64,000 bases of DNA from Alysiella filiformis (GTDB lineage: Bacteria; Pseudomonadota; Gammaproteobacteria; Burkholderiales; Neisseriaceae), in NCBI RefSeq assembly GCF_014054525.1, contig NZ_CP059564.1, positions 1,870,357-1,934,356 of the forward strand. The letters are read 5' to 3'. The position numbers and the translations under genes are program-made. A model generated the notes under the pieces. It made no database searches. It saw only the letters and a list, made by a program, of their open reading frames with translations, and was not told the origin of the DNA. Shown piece after piece: positions 14,568 to 23,264 of this stretch (the stretch's first letter is position 1; each line of letters begins with the position of its first letter).

Positions 14568-16352
14568 ATGCAACTGGACATTGACCGCTTAATCGCCCAC
14601 TTTGGCGGCGTAAACGCCCTCGCCGAAGCCCTCAAACAACACGACCCCAACAACGCCCCCAGCACCGCCGCCATTTACAAATGGCGCACGCGCGGCTCTT
14701 TGCCCTTGGCGCAACTGAACAAATTGACCGAACTGGCACAAAATCAAGGCAAAACATTGGATTTAAACCATTTTATTCAACCCCAAAACGAATCGGAACA
14801 CCCCATTATGAACACAAACAACCGCGTCATCATTTTTGACACCACCCTGCGCGATGGCGAGCAATCCCCTGGTGCCGCCATGAGCAAAGAAGAAAAAGTC
14901 CGCATTGCCCGCCAACTGGAAAAAATGGGCGTGGACGTGATTGAGGCAGGCTTTGCCGCCGCCAGCGAAGGCGATTGGGCTGCGGTAAACGAAATTGCCA
15001 AAACCGTTAAAAATTCAACCATTTGCTCTTTGAGCCGCGCGGTGGAACGCGACATTCGCCGCGCTGGGGAAGCCCTTGCCCCTGCCGAAAAACGCCGCAT
15101 TCACACTTTCATCGCCACCAGCCCCATTCACATGGAACACAAACTCAAAATGCTGCCTGAACAAGTGATTCAGGCAGCCGTGAAAGCCGTGAAAATCGCC
15201 AAAGAATACACCGATGATGTGGAATTTTCTTGCGAAGACGCGCTGCGTTCAGAAGTCGGCTTTTTGGCACAAATTTGTGGCGCGGTCATTGAAGCAGGCG
15301 CAACCACCATCAACTTGCCCGACACGGTGGGCTATTCGGTGCCACATTTAACCGAAAAATTCTTCCGCGATGTGATTGCACAAACGCCAAACAGCGACAA
15401 AGTGATTTGGTCCACCCATTGCCACAACGATTTGGGCTTGGCGGTTGCCAATTCTTTGGCGGCATTGCAAGGCGGTGCGCGTCAAATTGAATGTACCGTC
15501 AATGGCTTGGGCGAACGCGCGGGCAATGCGGCGATTGAAGAAATCGTGATGGCTTTGAAAGTGCGCCACGATGTGTTTGGCTATGAAACAGGCATTGATG
15601 CCACACAAATCGTTACCGCGTCCAAACTGGTTTCCACCGTAACGGGCTACCCTGTTCAGCCCAACAAAGCGGTAGTGGGCGCAAACGCGTTCTCACACGA
15701 AAGCGGCATTCATCAAGATGGCGTGTTGAAACACCGTGAAACTTATGAGATTATGTCTGCTGAATCAGTGGGTTGGGCGGCAAACCGTTTGACTTTGGGC
15801 AAATTATCGGGTCGCAATGCCTTCAAAACCAAGCTGGCTGAACTGGGCATTGAATTGGACAGCGAAGAAGCCTTAAATGCCGCCTTTGCGCGTTTCAAAG
15901 AATTGGCAGACAAAAAACGCGAAATCTTTGATGAAGATTTGCACGCGCTGGTGTCGGACGAAATGTCCAATTTGTCGGAAACCTACAAATTTGTGTCGCA
16001 ACACATTGTTACGGAAACGGGCGAATCGCCACGCGCGGAAATCGTGTTCAGCATAGATGGTGTGGAACACCGTGCCGAATCAACGGGTTCGGGCCCTGTG
16101 GACGCGATTTTCAAAGCGATTGAAAGCGTGGCGCAATCGGGCGCAATTTTGGAAATTTATTCGGTAAACGCCGTTACCAAAGGCACGGAAAGCCAAGGCG
16201 AAACCAGCGTGCGTTTGGCAAAAGACGGTCGCGTGGTAAACGGTCAGGGCGCGGATACTGATGTGTTGGTGGCAACCAGCAAGGCGTATTTGTCGGCATT
16301 GTCCAAGCTGGCAAGCGGTGTGGACAAAATTAAGGCACAAGGCGGCATTTGA
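14568..16352 (+). CDS. leuA: 2-isopropylmalate synthase with N-terminal helix-turn-helix extension
   Basis: An open frame of 594 codons. From about residue 81 it is a full-length LeuA ([21 protein letters not shown]; metal-binding [29 protein letters not shown]-terminal leucine-feedback domain), catalysing acetyl-CoA + 2-oxoisovalerate to 2-isopropylmalate, the first leucine-specific step. The first ~80 residues form a small Cro/CII-like helical domain ([17 protein letters not shown]...[24 protein letters not shown]). No stop separates them. LeuA could also start alone at the ATG at 14808 (GGAACA upstream), so both products may exist. The frame's first ATG lacks a ribosome-binding site, and a strong terminator follows at 16379. 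Confidence 0.92.
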   Translation: MQLDIDRLIAHFGGVNALAEALKQHDPNNAPSTAAIYKWRTRGSLPLAQLNKLTELAQNQGKTLDLNHFIQPQNESEHPIMNTNNRVIIFDTTLRDGEQSPGAAMSKEEKVRIARQLEKMGVDVIEAGFAAASEGDWAAVNEIAKTVKNSTICSLSRAVERDIRRAGEALAPAEKRRIHTFIATSPIHMEHKLKMLPEQVIQAAVKAVKIAKEYTDDVEFSCEDALRSEVGFLAQICGAVIEAGATTINLPDTVGYSVPHLTEKFFRDVIAQTPNSDKVIWSTHCHNDLGLAVANSLAALQGGARQIECTVNGLGERAGNAAIEEIVMALKVRHDVFGYETGIDATQIVTASKLVSTVTGYPVQPNKAVVGANAFSHESGIHQDGVLKHRETYEIMSAESVGWAANRLTLGKLSGRNAFKTKLAELGIELDSEEALNAAFARFKELADKKREIFDEDLHALVSDEMSNLSETYKFVSQHIVTETGESPRAEIVFSIDGVEHRAESTGSGPVDAIFKAIESVAQSGAILEIYSVNAVTKGTESQGETSVRLAKDGRVVNGQGADTDVLVATSKAYLSALSKLASGVDKIKAQGGI

Positions 16353-16378
16353 TTTTTCAGGCAGCCTGAAACGCAACT

Positions 16379-16407
16379 GGGGCAGATTTTTCATCTGCCC
16401 TTTTTTT
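16379..16407 (+). terminator. leuA intrinsic terminator
   Basis: GGGCAGAT / ATCTGCCC stem with a 5-nt loop and seven Ts, downstream of a DUS. Confidence 0.88.
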
Positions 16408-16493
16408 GTAAAAATAAGGGTTTAACGCCTTTTCAGGCAGCATAACGCAATTTCCGCTACAATATCCCCACAAAATCAACTCAACACAATCCC

Positions 16494-17345
16494 ATGACCC
16501 CTTTTGATTATTGCGAACACAAAGCGCGTGAAAGCCAGTCCAGTTTTTTGGCTGGATTTCGTTTTTTGCCCACCGAAAAACGTCAAGCCATTACCGTTTT
16601 ATACGCCTTTTGCCGCGAGCTGGACGATGTGGTGGACGATTGCACCGACCCACAAGTCGCCAAAACCACGCTGGCTTGGTGGCGAGCCGATTTGCAAAAA
16701 GTGTTTGACGCAAACGGGCTGCCTGAACACCCTGTTCAACAAGCCCTGCGCCAAATCGTGCCAAAATTTTCCTTACCCCACAATGAGTTGGAAGAGCTGA
16801 TTAACGGCATGGAAATGGATTTGCACCATGTGCGCTACAACAGTTTTGCCGATTTGCAATATTATTGCTATCGCGTGGCGGGCGTGGTGGGGCGTTTGAT
16901 TGCGCGGATTTTGGGATTTCAAAACGCGCAAACGCTTGAATATGCCGAAAAATTGGGCTTGGCTTTACAACTGACCAACATCATACGCGATGTGGGCGAA
17001 GATGCGCGTATGGGGCGAATTTATTTGCCCATCAATGAGTTGGCGCAATTTAATGTGCCAGCACAAAGCATTTTGTCGTACACGCTCACGCCCGAGTTTG
17101 AAAAATTGATGCAATTTCAAGTGCAACGCGCCCAAGAAACTTATCGCCAAGCCATTGATTTGCTGCCTGAATGCGATAAAAAAGCGCAAAAAGTCGGCTT
17201 GATTATGGGCGGCATTTACCACGCGCTGTTGCACGAAATTGCGGCAGACGGTGTGGCAAATGTGTTGCGCTACAAAATCAAAATCCCCAATCCGCGCAAA
17301 ATCCGCATTGCGCTGCGTGTTTGGCTGCTGGGTTTTCAACCATGA
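16494..17345 (+). CDS. hpnD: presqualene diphosphate synthase
   Basis: A 283-residue all-alpha prenyl synthase of the squalene/phytoene synthase family. It has the two Asp-rich Mg2+ motifs, CRELDDVVDDC (about residue 42) and LTNIIRDVGEDA (about residue 162), and the Y-R-V-A-G-V-V-G block. In the HpnCDE route HpnD condenses two farnesyl diphosphates to presqualene diphosphate. The stop codon overlaps the hpnE start (ATGA at 17342), which points to translational coupling. hpnC and a squalene-hopene cyclase are not seen nearby. TACAAT about 30 bp upstream may be the -10 box. Confidence 0.9.
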   Translation: MTPFDYCEHKARESQSSFLAGFRFLPTEKRQAITVLYAFCRELDDVVDDCTDPQVAKTTLAWWRADLQKVFDANGLPEHPVQQALRQIVPKFSLPHNELEELINGMEMDLHHVRYNSFADLQYYCYRVAGVVGRLIARILGFQNAQTLEYAEKLGLALQLTNIIRDVGEDARMGRIYLPINELAQFNVPAQSILSYTLTPEFEKLMQFQVQRAQETYRQAIDLLPECDKKAQKVGLIMGGIYHALLHEIAADGVANVLRYKIKIPNPRKIRIALRVWLLGFQP

Positions 17346-18655
17346 TGGCGCGTTCAGGCAGCCTGAAACGCGGCAAAATTGCCATTATCGGTGCAGGCTG
17401 GGCGGGTTTGGCGGCGGCGGTGGAATTGGCTGGCAAAGCCGATGTTACCCTGTTTGAAGCCAGCCGCGTGGCAGGCGGCAGAGCGCGTGGCGTGGCAGAC
17501 AAAGGTTTTTCATTTTTGGACAATGGGCAACATTTGTTGATTGGGGCATACCGCCATGTTTTTGAATTATTGGATAAAATTGGCGTAAACCACCATGAAA
17601 TTTTTCTGCGCCAACCCATGCAATGGCATTTGCACGATGGCGTACAATTTCGGGCGCGGCGATTGTTGCCCGCACCGTTTCATTTATTGACCGCCATTTT
17701 GCAAGCCAAAGGCGCACGGCTGCCTGAAAAATTGCGGCTGTTGCACCAAATCACGGCTTTGACCTTGTGGCACAAAAAACAGCATTTGCCCGATGTATCG
17801 GTGGCACAATGGCTTGAAAAACAACACGTTTCCCAAAAATGGCAAGCCCAATTTTGGCAACCTTTGGTGTGGGGCGCATTGAACACGCCCATGCAATCGG
17901 CAAGTTTGCGCGTGCTGGCAAATGTGCTGGCAGACGGCATTTGGCACAGCCGAGAAAACAGCAACTATTGTTTGCCCAAAGTGGATTTGGGCGCGGTGTT
18001 GGCAAATCCTGCTTTGTCGTATGTTCAGGCGCGTGGCGTGCGTTATTTGCCTGAACATCGCGTTCAAAAAATGGTTTATCAAAATCAACAGTTGGCATTG
18101 TTTGGCGAAACTTTTGACCGTGCGATTGTGGCGGTTGCGCCTTATCATTTGTTGAATGTGCTGCCTGAAAATTGGCTTACCCCCAGCTTTCAGGCAGCCA
18201 TTTCGCAGATTAAATACCACGCCATTACAACGGTTTATTTGCGCTACAACCGCCCCGTTGCCCTGCCAGCCGCCATCACAGGTTTTGCAGACGGCACCAC
18301 ACAATGGTTGATAGACCGCAGCCAAATCAACGGTGCAAATGAAATCGCTGCCGTGATTAGCGTGTCCGACCAGCACGGTGCCTTGTCGCCCGAACAATGG
18401 GTGCAGCGTGTACAAGCCGATTTGCAGCGCATATTGCCCGATTTGCCCGCGCCCATTGCCGTGCAAACGATTACCGAAAAACGCGCCACCATTGCCGCCG
18501 ATGTGCAACGCCCCATTCCCAATCCGCGTGAATTTGCCCAATATGGCGTGCTGTTGGCGGGCGATTATTTCAGTGCGCGCTATCCTGCCACGCTGGAAAC
18601 GGCGGTGCAAAGCGGCATGAACGCAGCACGGCAAATTTTAAAAACTTTGGCGTGA
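17342..18655 (+). CDS. hpnE: hydroxysqualene dehydroxylase
   Basis: A 437-residue FAD-dependent amine-oxidase-like enzyme. It has the N-terminal Rossmann motif IAIIGAGWAGLAAAVELA and GGRARGV, and C-terminal LLAGDYFSARYPATLETAVQSGMNAA closing the FAD fold. HpnE reduces hydroxysqualene to squalene in the HpnCDE pathway. The ATG at 17342 overlaps the hpnD stop; codons 4-8 are a DUS translated as SGSLK. An earlier in-frame ATG (17321) lies inside hpnD and is less likely. With hpnD this forms a two-gene squalene operon. Confidence 0.9.
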   Translation: MMARSGSLKRGKIAIIGAGWAGLAAAVELAGKADVTLFEASRVAGGRARGVADKGFSFLDNGQHLLIGAYRHVFELLDKIGVNHHEIFLRQPMQWHLHDGVQFRARRLLPAPFHLLTAILQAKGARLPEKLRLLHQITALTLWHKKQHLPDVSVAQWLEKQHVSQKWQAQFWQPLVWGALNTPMQSASLRVLANVLADGIWHSRENSNYCLPKVDLGAVLANPALSYVQARGVRYLPEHRVQKMVYQNQQLALFGETFDRAIVAVAPYHLLNVLPENWLTPSFQAAISQIKYHAITTVYLRYNRPVALPAAITGFADGTTQWLIDRSQINGANEIAAVISVSDQHGALSPEQWVQRVQADLQRILPDLPAPIAVQTITEKRATIAADVQRPIPNPREFAQYGVLLAGDYFSARYPATLETAVQSGMNAARQILKTLA

Positions 18656-18707
18656 TTTTCTCTGCTTTTTATTATTGCCATTTTTCAGGCAGCCTGAAAG
18701 GATTTTC

Positions 18708-19430
18708 ATGAACAAACCTTTGGAAAACAAATACATTCTCATCACAGGCGCATCGCAAGGCTTGGGCGAACAAGTTGCCCAAGCCGCAGCAACAGCAGGC
18801 GCAACCGTCATTTTGCTGTCGCGCAGCCAAAAAAAATTGGAAAAGGTGTACGATGAAATCGTGGCAAGTGGCGCACCCGAACCCTACGCCATTTGCTTTG
18901 ATTTGATGACTGCCGAAGAAAAAGAATTTGCCCAACTCGCCGACACCATTGCCTTGGCAACACAAGGCAAATTGGACGGCATCGTGCATTGCGCCAGTTA
19001 TTTTGCCGCATTGTCGCCATTGGATTTTCAAACGGTGGAAGATTGGGTCAAACAATATCGCGTGAATGCGGTCGCGCCCATGGCTTTAACACGCGCCGTT
19101 TTGCCCATGCTCAAAGAATCGGCAGATGCTTCCGTGATTTTGGTGGGCGAAAGCCATGGCGCACAGCCGCAAGCCTATTGGGGCGGATTTGGCGCGTCCA
19201 AAGCGGGCATGAATTATTTGTGCCAAGTGATTGCCGATGAATGGTCGCGGTTTGCACATTTGCGCGCCAATGTGTTGATACCTGGTAAAATCAATTCGCC
19301 CCAACGCATCAAAACCCACCCTGGGGAAACCGCAACTGAACGCCGCAATATGAGCGACATCACACCCGATTTTGTGTGGTGGTTGAGCGCACAAAGTCGT
19401 GGCAGAACTGGGGAAATTGTGTATTTGTAA
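18708..19430 (+). CDS. short-chain dehydrogenase/reductase, YciK-like
   Basis: A 240-residue classical SDR with NAD(P)-binding TGASQGLGEQ (about residues 14-23), the D-L-M-T block, and an HCASYFAAL motif in place of NNAG. In the active-site region the family Ser is at VGESHGAQ and the catalytic Tyr-x-x-x-Lys reads WGGFGASKAG, so the Tyr is replaced by Phe. It ends like the YciK family (TPDFVWWLSAQSRGRTGEIV). The substrate is unknown, and loss of the Tyr makes ordinary dehydrogenase activity doubtful. Start chosen at 18708 with AAAGGA 7 nt upstream, right after a DUS. Confidence 0.82.
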   Translation: MNKPLENKYILITGASQGLGEQVAQAAATAGATVILLSRSQKKLEKVYDEIVASGAPEPYAICFDLMTAEEKEFAQLADTIALATQGKLDGIVHCASYFAALSPLDFQTVEDWVKQYRVNAVAPMALTRAVLPMLKESADASVILVGESHGAQPQAYWGGFGASKAGMNYLCQVIADEWSRFAHLRANVLIPGKINSPQRIKTHPGETATERRNMSDITPDFVWWLSAQSRGRTGEIVYL

Positions 19431-19441
19431 AAAACAAGGCT

Positions 19442-19767
19442 GAAACCTTTGCAAAACTCAGTTTATAGGGGCAAATTTCACATCTGCCTTGTTTAGACTT
19501 GCAGAAATTTTTATTTTTATCAATAACGTGAACTCGGGATAAGTCACTGTCAATTTGCCAACAAACCTGCCCTCTCTCCCTATGGGAGAGAGTTGGAGAG
19601 AGGGCTTGTTGAGCAGCATACCCTCTCCCCAGCCCTCTCCCAAAGGGAGAGGGAGCAAAGTGACTTAAATTTATCAATCACTTTTATCCCGAAATCGCGT
19701 TATCAATAAATTGAAAAAAGGGCAGATATGAAATCTGCCCCTACGAACCGAGTTTTGCGAAGGTTTC
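19442..19767. repeat. GAAACYTTTGCAAAAC-ended repeat, copy B2, carrying nested element A2
   Basis: Left end GAAACCTTTGCAAAAC, right end GTTTTGCGAAGGTTTC. The inner blocks (AGACTTGCAGAAATTTTTAT; GGGCAGATATGAAATCTGCC) match copies B1 and B4. A 179-bp A element is inserted at 19524-19702. The whole 364-bp gap between the SDR gene and adh consists of these repeats plus a terminal DUS. Confidence 0.85.
19524..19702 (-). repeat. 179-bp miniature element, copy A2 (nested in B2)
   Basis: Inverted relative to A1. Terminal repeats TAACGTGAACTCGGGATAA and TAACGCGATTTCGGGATAA (read inward) match at 16 of 19 positions. Its length is identical to copies A1 and A3. Confidence 0.88.
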
Positions 19768-19794
19768 AGGCTGCCTGAATGCTTTGTTAGGCGA

Positions 19795-20838
19795 TTAGTC
19801 CGCAGTCAAAACCACTTTCATCGCATTGTTTTCAGCCGCGTGTTTGAACACATCATAGGCTTGTTCCAACTCGCTGAATTTGAAATGGTGGGTCAGCATT
19901 TTGGTGTAGTCCACGCTGCTGGTGGAAATGGCTTTCATCAACATTTCGGTGGTGTTGGCATTAACCAAACCTGTGGTGATTTTCAGGTTTTTAATCCACA
20001 ATTTTTCCAATTTAAAATCAACAGGTTTACCGTGAACGCCTACCACAGCAATGTTGCCGCCTGCTTTTACGATGTCTTGGCACATATCCCAAGTGGCAGG
20101 AATGCCTACCGCTTCAATCGCCACATCAACGCCATTTTTACCCACAATCTCAAAAACTTGTGTTGCCACATCGCCTGTTGTGGGGCTGATGGTGTGGGTT
20201 GCGCCCAATTCTTTTGCCATTTTCAGGCGATTTTCGTCCATATCGCACACGATGATGGCTGATGGGCTGTACAACTGCGCGGTCAGCAAAGCCGCCATGC
20301 CCACTGGGCCTGCACCTGCAATAAACACGGTGTCGCCTGGTTGCACATCGCCGTATTGCACGCCAATTTCGTGGGCGGTGGGCAATGCGTCCGACAGCAA
20401 CAATGCCACTTCTTCGTTCACATTTTCAGGCAGCTTGATTAAGCTGTTGTCGGCAAATGGGGTACGCACAAATTCGGCTTGTGTGCCGTCAATCATGTAG
20501 CCCAAAATCCAGCCGCCGCCGTTGCTGCAATGTGAATACAACTGGGTTTTGCAATTATCACAAGTGCAACATTTTGATACACAAGAAATAATCACTTTGT
20601 CGCCCACTTTGATGTTTTTCACGCCAGAGCCGATTTCTTCCACAATGCCCACGCCTTCGTGTCCCAAAATGCGACCTGCGGCAATTTCGGGGTTTTTGCC
20701 TTTCCAAATGCCCAAATCTGTGCCACAAATGGTGGTTTTGGTAATGCGGATGATGGCATCGGTGGGGTCAATGATGGTGGGTTTGGCGTGTTCTTCAAAA
20801 CGAATGTCGTTTTCGCCGTAGTAAACCATTGCTTTCAT
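19795..20838 (-). CDS. zinc-dependent alcohol dehydrogenase
   Basis: A 347-residue medium-chain dehydrogenase. It has the catalytic zinc ligands Cys and His in TTICGTDLGIWKG and GRILGHEGVG(I/V)V, a complete structural-zinc set C-x2-C-x2-C-x7-C within KCCTCDNCKTQLYSHC, and the NAD-binding FIAGAGPVGMAALL. It oxidises or reduces small alcohols and aldehydes with NAD(P); the exact substrate is not readable. It is not the glutathione-dependent AdhC type. A promoter with TTGACG and AATAAT (reverse strand) and an AAAGGA site precede it. Divergent from mgtE. Confidence 0.88.
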   Translation of the reverse strand: MKAMVYYGENDIRFEEHAKPTIIDPTDAIIRITKTTICGTDLGIWKGKNPEIAAGRILGHEGVGIVEEIGSGVKNIKVGDKVIISCVSKCCTCDNCKTQLYSHCSNGGGWILGYMIDGTQAEFVRTPFADNSLIKLPENVNEEVALLLSDALPTAHEIGVQYGDVQPGDTVFIAGAGPVGMAALLTAQLYSPSAIIVCDMDENRLKMAKELGATHTISPTTGDVATQVFEIVGKNGVDVAIEAVGIPATWDMCQDIVKAGGNIAVVGVHGKPVDFKLEKLWIKNLKITTGLVNANTTEMLMKAISTSSVDYTKMLTHHFKFSELEQAYDVFKHAAENNAMKVVLTAD

Positions 20839-20881
20839 TTATCTATTCCTTTGTGTTTGTGAAAAAATCAACTTGGGTGTG

Positions 20882-20910
20882 ATTATTCTCTCAACCTTGC
20901 CAATCGTCAA
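20882..20910 (-). promoter_or_regulatory. putative promoter of the alcohol dehydrogenase gene
   Basis: On the reverse strand TTGACG (20910-20905), 17 bp, AATAAT (20887-20882), about 45 bp upstream of the ATG. Confidence 0.5.
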
Positions 20911-21028
20911 ACGAATTTGATACATATTTTGTTTTGAATCAAAATGTTACACCATAACATCGTTGATTTTTAATGCAAAAAAAGCTGCCTGAAAATGGCA
21001 TTTCCCCCAATTTCGTGCCAATTCGGTG

Positions 21029-21179
21029 TAAAATACGTTTCTTTATTCACAACCGTTTTTCTGCAAAATGGACGAACACCCCAGTTCCCCCATAAACAAT
21101 TTTTCATTTAAATACAAACACATCTAATCCTGTCTGAAATGTGCGCCCTGCCCCTTTCAGGCAGGCGGAGCGCATTTTT
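21029..21179 (+). promoter_or_regulatory. mgtE leader with a hairpin holding the ribosome-binding site
   Basis: A TG-extended -10 box (TGTAAAAT, TAAAAT at 21029-21034) would start a ~140-nt leader. Just before the ATG, TGCGC-CCTGCC (21142-21152) pairs with GGCAGG and GCGCA (21160-21165, 21170-21174), leaving CGGA (21166-21169) bulged; the GGAG ribosome-binding site is therefore in the 3' arm. The stem is followed by TTTTT and the start codon, so it resembles both a translational switch and a terminator. No canonical Mg2+ M-box was recognised. Confidence 0.45.
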
Positions 21180-22622
21180 ATGGCAAACACAAACGAAAAC
21201 CTCAATGTAACCGAACAGTTGGAAAACGACATCGCCGATGTGCAATTTTTGGCAGAACAATTACTGCCGTTTCGCCACGACATTCAAGCCGAAGCCAATC
21301 ATCAATTTTCGCTGCCCGAACCGCGCATTCACGCCCAACTGCAAATGCTGATGGGCATCATTCAAGAATTGCACCCTGCCGACATGGCAGCCGTGCTGGA
21401 AAACTTGCCGCCCAAAGAACGTGAACTGGTGTGGCTGCTCGCCACCCCCGAAGACGATGGCGATGTGCTGCTGGAAGTTTCCGACACCGTGCGCGAAAGC
21501 CTGATTGAACACATGGATACCCAAGAGCTGGTCGCCGCCGTGGAAAATCTGGACGTGGACGAATTGGCTGAACTCGCCGACACGCTGCCTGAAAACGTGG
21601 TCGCCGAAGTGATGAAAGATTTGAATGAAGAAGAACGCGCCCAAGTTCAGGCAGCCATGTCTTACCAAGATGAGCAAGTGGGCGCGGTCATGGATTTTGA
21701 GATTGTCAGCGTGCGTGCCGATGTGTCGTGCGAAGTGGTGTTGCGCTATTTGCGCCGTTTTGATAGCCTGCCCAATCACACCGATAAAATTTTTGTGGTA
21801 GATGAAAACGACATTTTGCAAGGCGTGTTGCCCATACGCAAACTGCTCGTTGCCGCCCCCGAAGAGCTGGTTGAAAACGTGATGGCAAAAGAAGTGGTGC
21901 AATTTAGCCCTTTGGACGATGTTGCCGATGCCGCCGCCGCATTTGAACGCTACGACTTGGTAACCGCCCCTGTGGTGGACGAAAACCGCAAACTCATCGC
22001 CCGCCTTACCGTAGATGAAATGGTGGACGTGATTCGCGAAGAAACCGAAGCCGATATGCTGAACATGGCAGGTTTGCAAGAAGACGAAGACCTGTTTGCC
22101 CCCGTGTGGGATTCGGTGAAAAACCGTTGGGTTTGGTTGGCAATCAATTTGTTTACCGCGTTTGTGGCAAGCCGCGTGATTGGTTTTTTTGAAGATTCCA
22201 TTTCACAAATTGTGGCGTTGGCAGCCTTAATGCCGATTGTGGCGGGCATAGGCGGCAATTCGGGCAACCAAACCATTACCATGATAGTACGCGCCTTGGC
22301 AAACAGCCAAATTTCCAAATCCCAAGCCATTCGTTTGCTGAAAAAAGAATTGGGCGTGGCTTTGGTCAATGGCATTATTTGGGGCAGCGCAATGGGTTTG
22401 GTGGCGTGGTTGCTCTATGGCAGCTTGGGCATAGGCTTGGTGATGGTGGCTGCCATGACTTTGAATTTGCTGTTGGCAGCCGTTTTGGGGGTCATGATTC
22501 CCGTAACCATGGAGCGTTTTGGCAAAGACCCCGCTTTGGGCAGCTCGGTGATGATTACTGCCGTTACCGATTCGGGTGGATTTTTAATCTTTTTGGGATT
22601 GGCGACCGTGTTTTTGCTGTAA
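21180..22622 (+). CDS. mgtE: magnesium transporter MgtE
   Basis: A 480-residue Mg2+ channel/transporter. It has an acidic N-terminal helical MgtE_N domain (about residues 35-135), a tandem CBS pair (about 140-260) that senses cytosolic Mg2+, a connecting helix, and a C-terminal membrane domain of five helices (about 310-480) with PIVAGIGGNSGNQT, the family pore motif. The start at 21180 follows GGAG in a hairpin; an in-frame ATG at 21141 would have to be translated through that hairpin. Convergent with the Sel1 gene across element D2. Confidence 0.93.
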   Translation: MANTNENLNVTEQLENDIADVQFLAEQLLPFRHDIQAEANHQFSLPEPRIHAQLQMLMGIIQELHPADMAAVLENLPPKERELVWLLATPEDDGDVLLEVSDTVRESLIEHMDTQELVAAVENLDVDELAELADTLPENVVAEVMKDLNEEERAQVQAAMSYQDEQVGAVMDFEIVSVRADVSCEVVLRYLRRFDSLPNHTDKIFVVDENDILQGVLPIRKLLVAAPEELVENVMAKEVVQFSPLDDVADAAAAFERYDLVTAPVVDENRKLIARLTVDEMVDVIREETEADMLNMAGLQEDEDLFAPVWDSVKNRWVWLAINLFTAFVASRVIGFFEDSISQIVALAALMPIVAGIGGNSGNQTITMIVRALANSQISKSQAIRLLKKELGVALVNGIIWGSAMGLVAWLLYGSLGIGLVMVAAMTLNLLLAAVLGVMIPVTMERFGKDPALGSSVMITAVTDSGGFLIFLGLATVFLL

Positions 22623-22626
22623 AACA

Positions 22627-22828
22627 TTTTCAGGCAGCCTTACAGTACACGACACAAATCTTTCAGGCTGTCTGCAACCTGTCCCCTCCCCTGCTGGCGG
22701 GGGAGGGTTAGGGTGGGGGTGGCTCGTTGCGTTTCTAACCCCCACCCCAGCCCTCCCCCTTGCATAGGGGGAGGGGGCAGGTTTGTGGTAATATCAAAAA
22801 ATGTCGTGTACTGAAAGGCTGCCTGAAA
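22627..22828. repeat. 171-bp miniature element with DUS-containing ends, copy D2
   Basis: Core 22643-22813 between CAGTACACGACA and TGTCGTGTACTG. Outer arms TTTTCAGGCAGCCTTAC and AAAGGCTGCCTGAAAA extend the inverted repeat through the DUS to ~28 bp. The inner sequence is the reverse complement of D1 with few changes. It fills the mgtE/Sel1 convergent gap. Confidence 0.87.
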
Positions 22829-22846
22829 AACATTTGTGCGATTGAT

Positions 22847-23188
22847 TTATGGCAAATCCGACAAACCTTCACGCGCCAAATCTGCCACCGCTTGATTGTC
22901 TTGTTGCTGTGCCGCCAACGTGTACCAATGTTTGGCTTGCGCCAAATCTTGCGCCACGCCCTCGCCATCGTGATACATCGTGGCAAGCACATATTGCGCT
23001 TCGGCAAAGCCTTGTTGGGCAAACGGCAAAATTTTGGCAAAGGCTTGTTGCGATTGATTTTGTTTCAACAATTCGCCTGCCTGCGCCATATTCACACGGT
23101 AATCGTAAACCTGTTTTTCGCTGAACGATTGTGCTTGTGCCATGCCACTCGCCAACAACACAGCCAAAAAAAATGTTTTCAATTTCAT
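22847..23188 (-). CDS. small periplasmic Sel1-repeat protein
   Basis: A 113-residue protein with a cleavable signal peptide (MKLKTFFLAVLLASGMAQA, cleavage about residue 19) and two short alpha-helical repeats. The second is a good Sel1-like unit (AEAQYVLATMYHDGEGVAQDLAQAKHWYTLAAQQ). Such repeats mediate protein contacts; no specific function can be given. It lies downstream of bamD on the same strand, separated by an inverted DUS pair, so it may be partly uncoupled from it. Confidence 0.8.
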   Translation of the reverse strand: MKLKTFFLAVLLASGMAQAQSFSEKQVYDYRVNMAQAGELLKQNQSQQAFAKILPFAQQGFAEAQYVLATMYHDGEGVAQDLAQAKHWYTLAAQQQDNQAVADLAREGLSDLP

Positions 23189-23210
23189 GATTTCACTTTC
23201 ATTTCCAAAT

Positions 23211-23247
23211 TTTCAGGCAGCCTGAAAGCTGCTCAGGCTGCCTGAAA
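23211..23247 (-). terminator. inverted DUS pair between bamD and the Sel1 gene
   Basis: TTTCAGGCAGCCTGAAAGC and TCAGGCTGCCTGAAA separated by 3 nt. A strong hairpin but without a clear T tract on the reverse strand, so it may attenuate rather than stop transcription. Confidence 0.45.
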
Positions 23248-23264
23248 GCGGATTATTCAAACAA

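Noticed and set aside
17684-18634. 316-codon reverse-strand frame
   Set aside because: Antisense shadow of hpnE with His/Arg/Gln-rich composition and no recognisable motif. The same applies to long reverse frames at 21261-22079 and 24223-25080 and the forward frame at 60655-61275.
20839-21179. Canonical M-box Mg2+ riboswitch upstream of mgtE
   Set aside because: The leader is short (~140 nt) and lacks the conserved M-box blocks; only the hairpin at the ribosome-binding site is supported.
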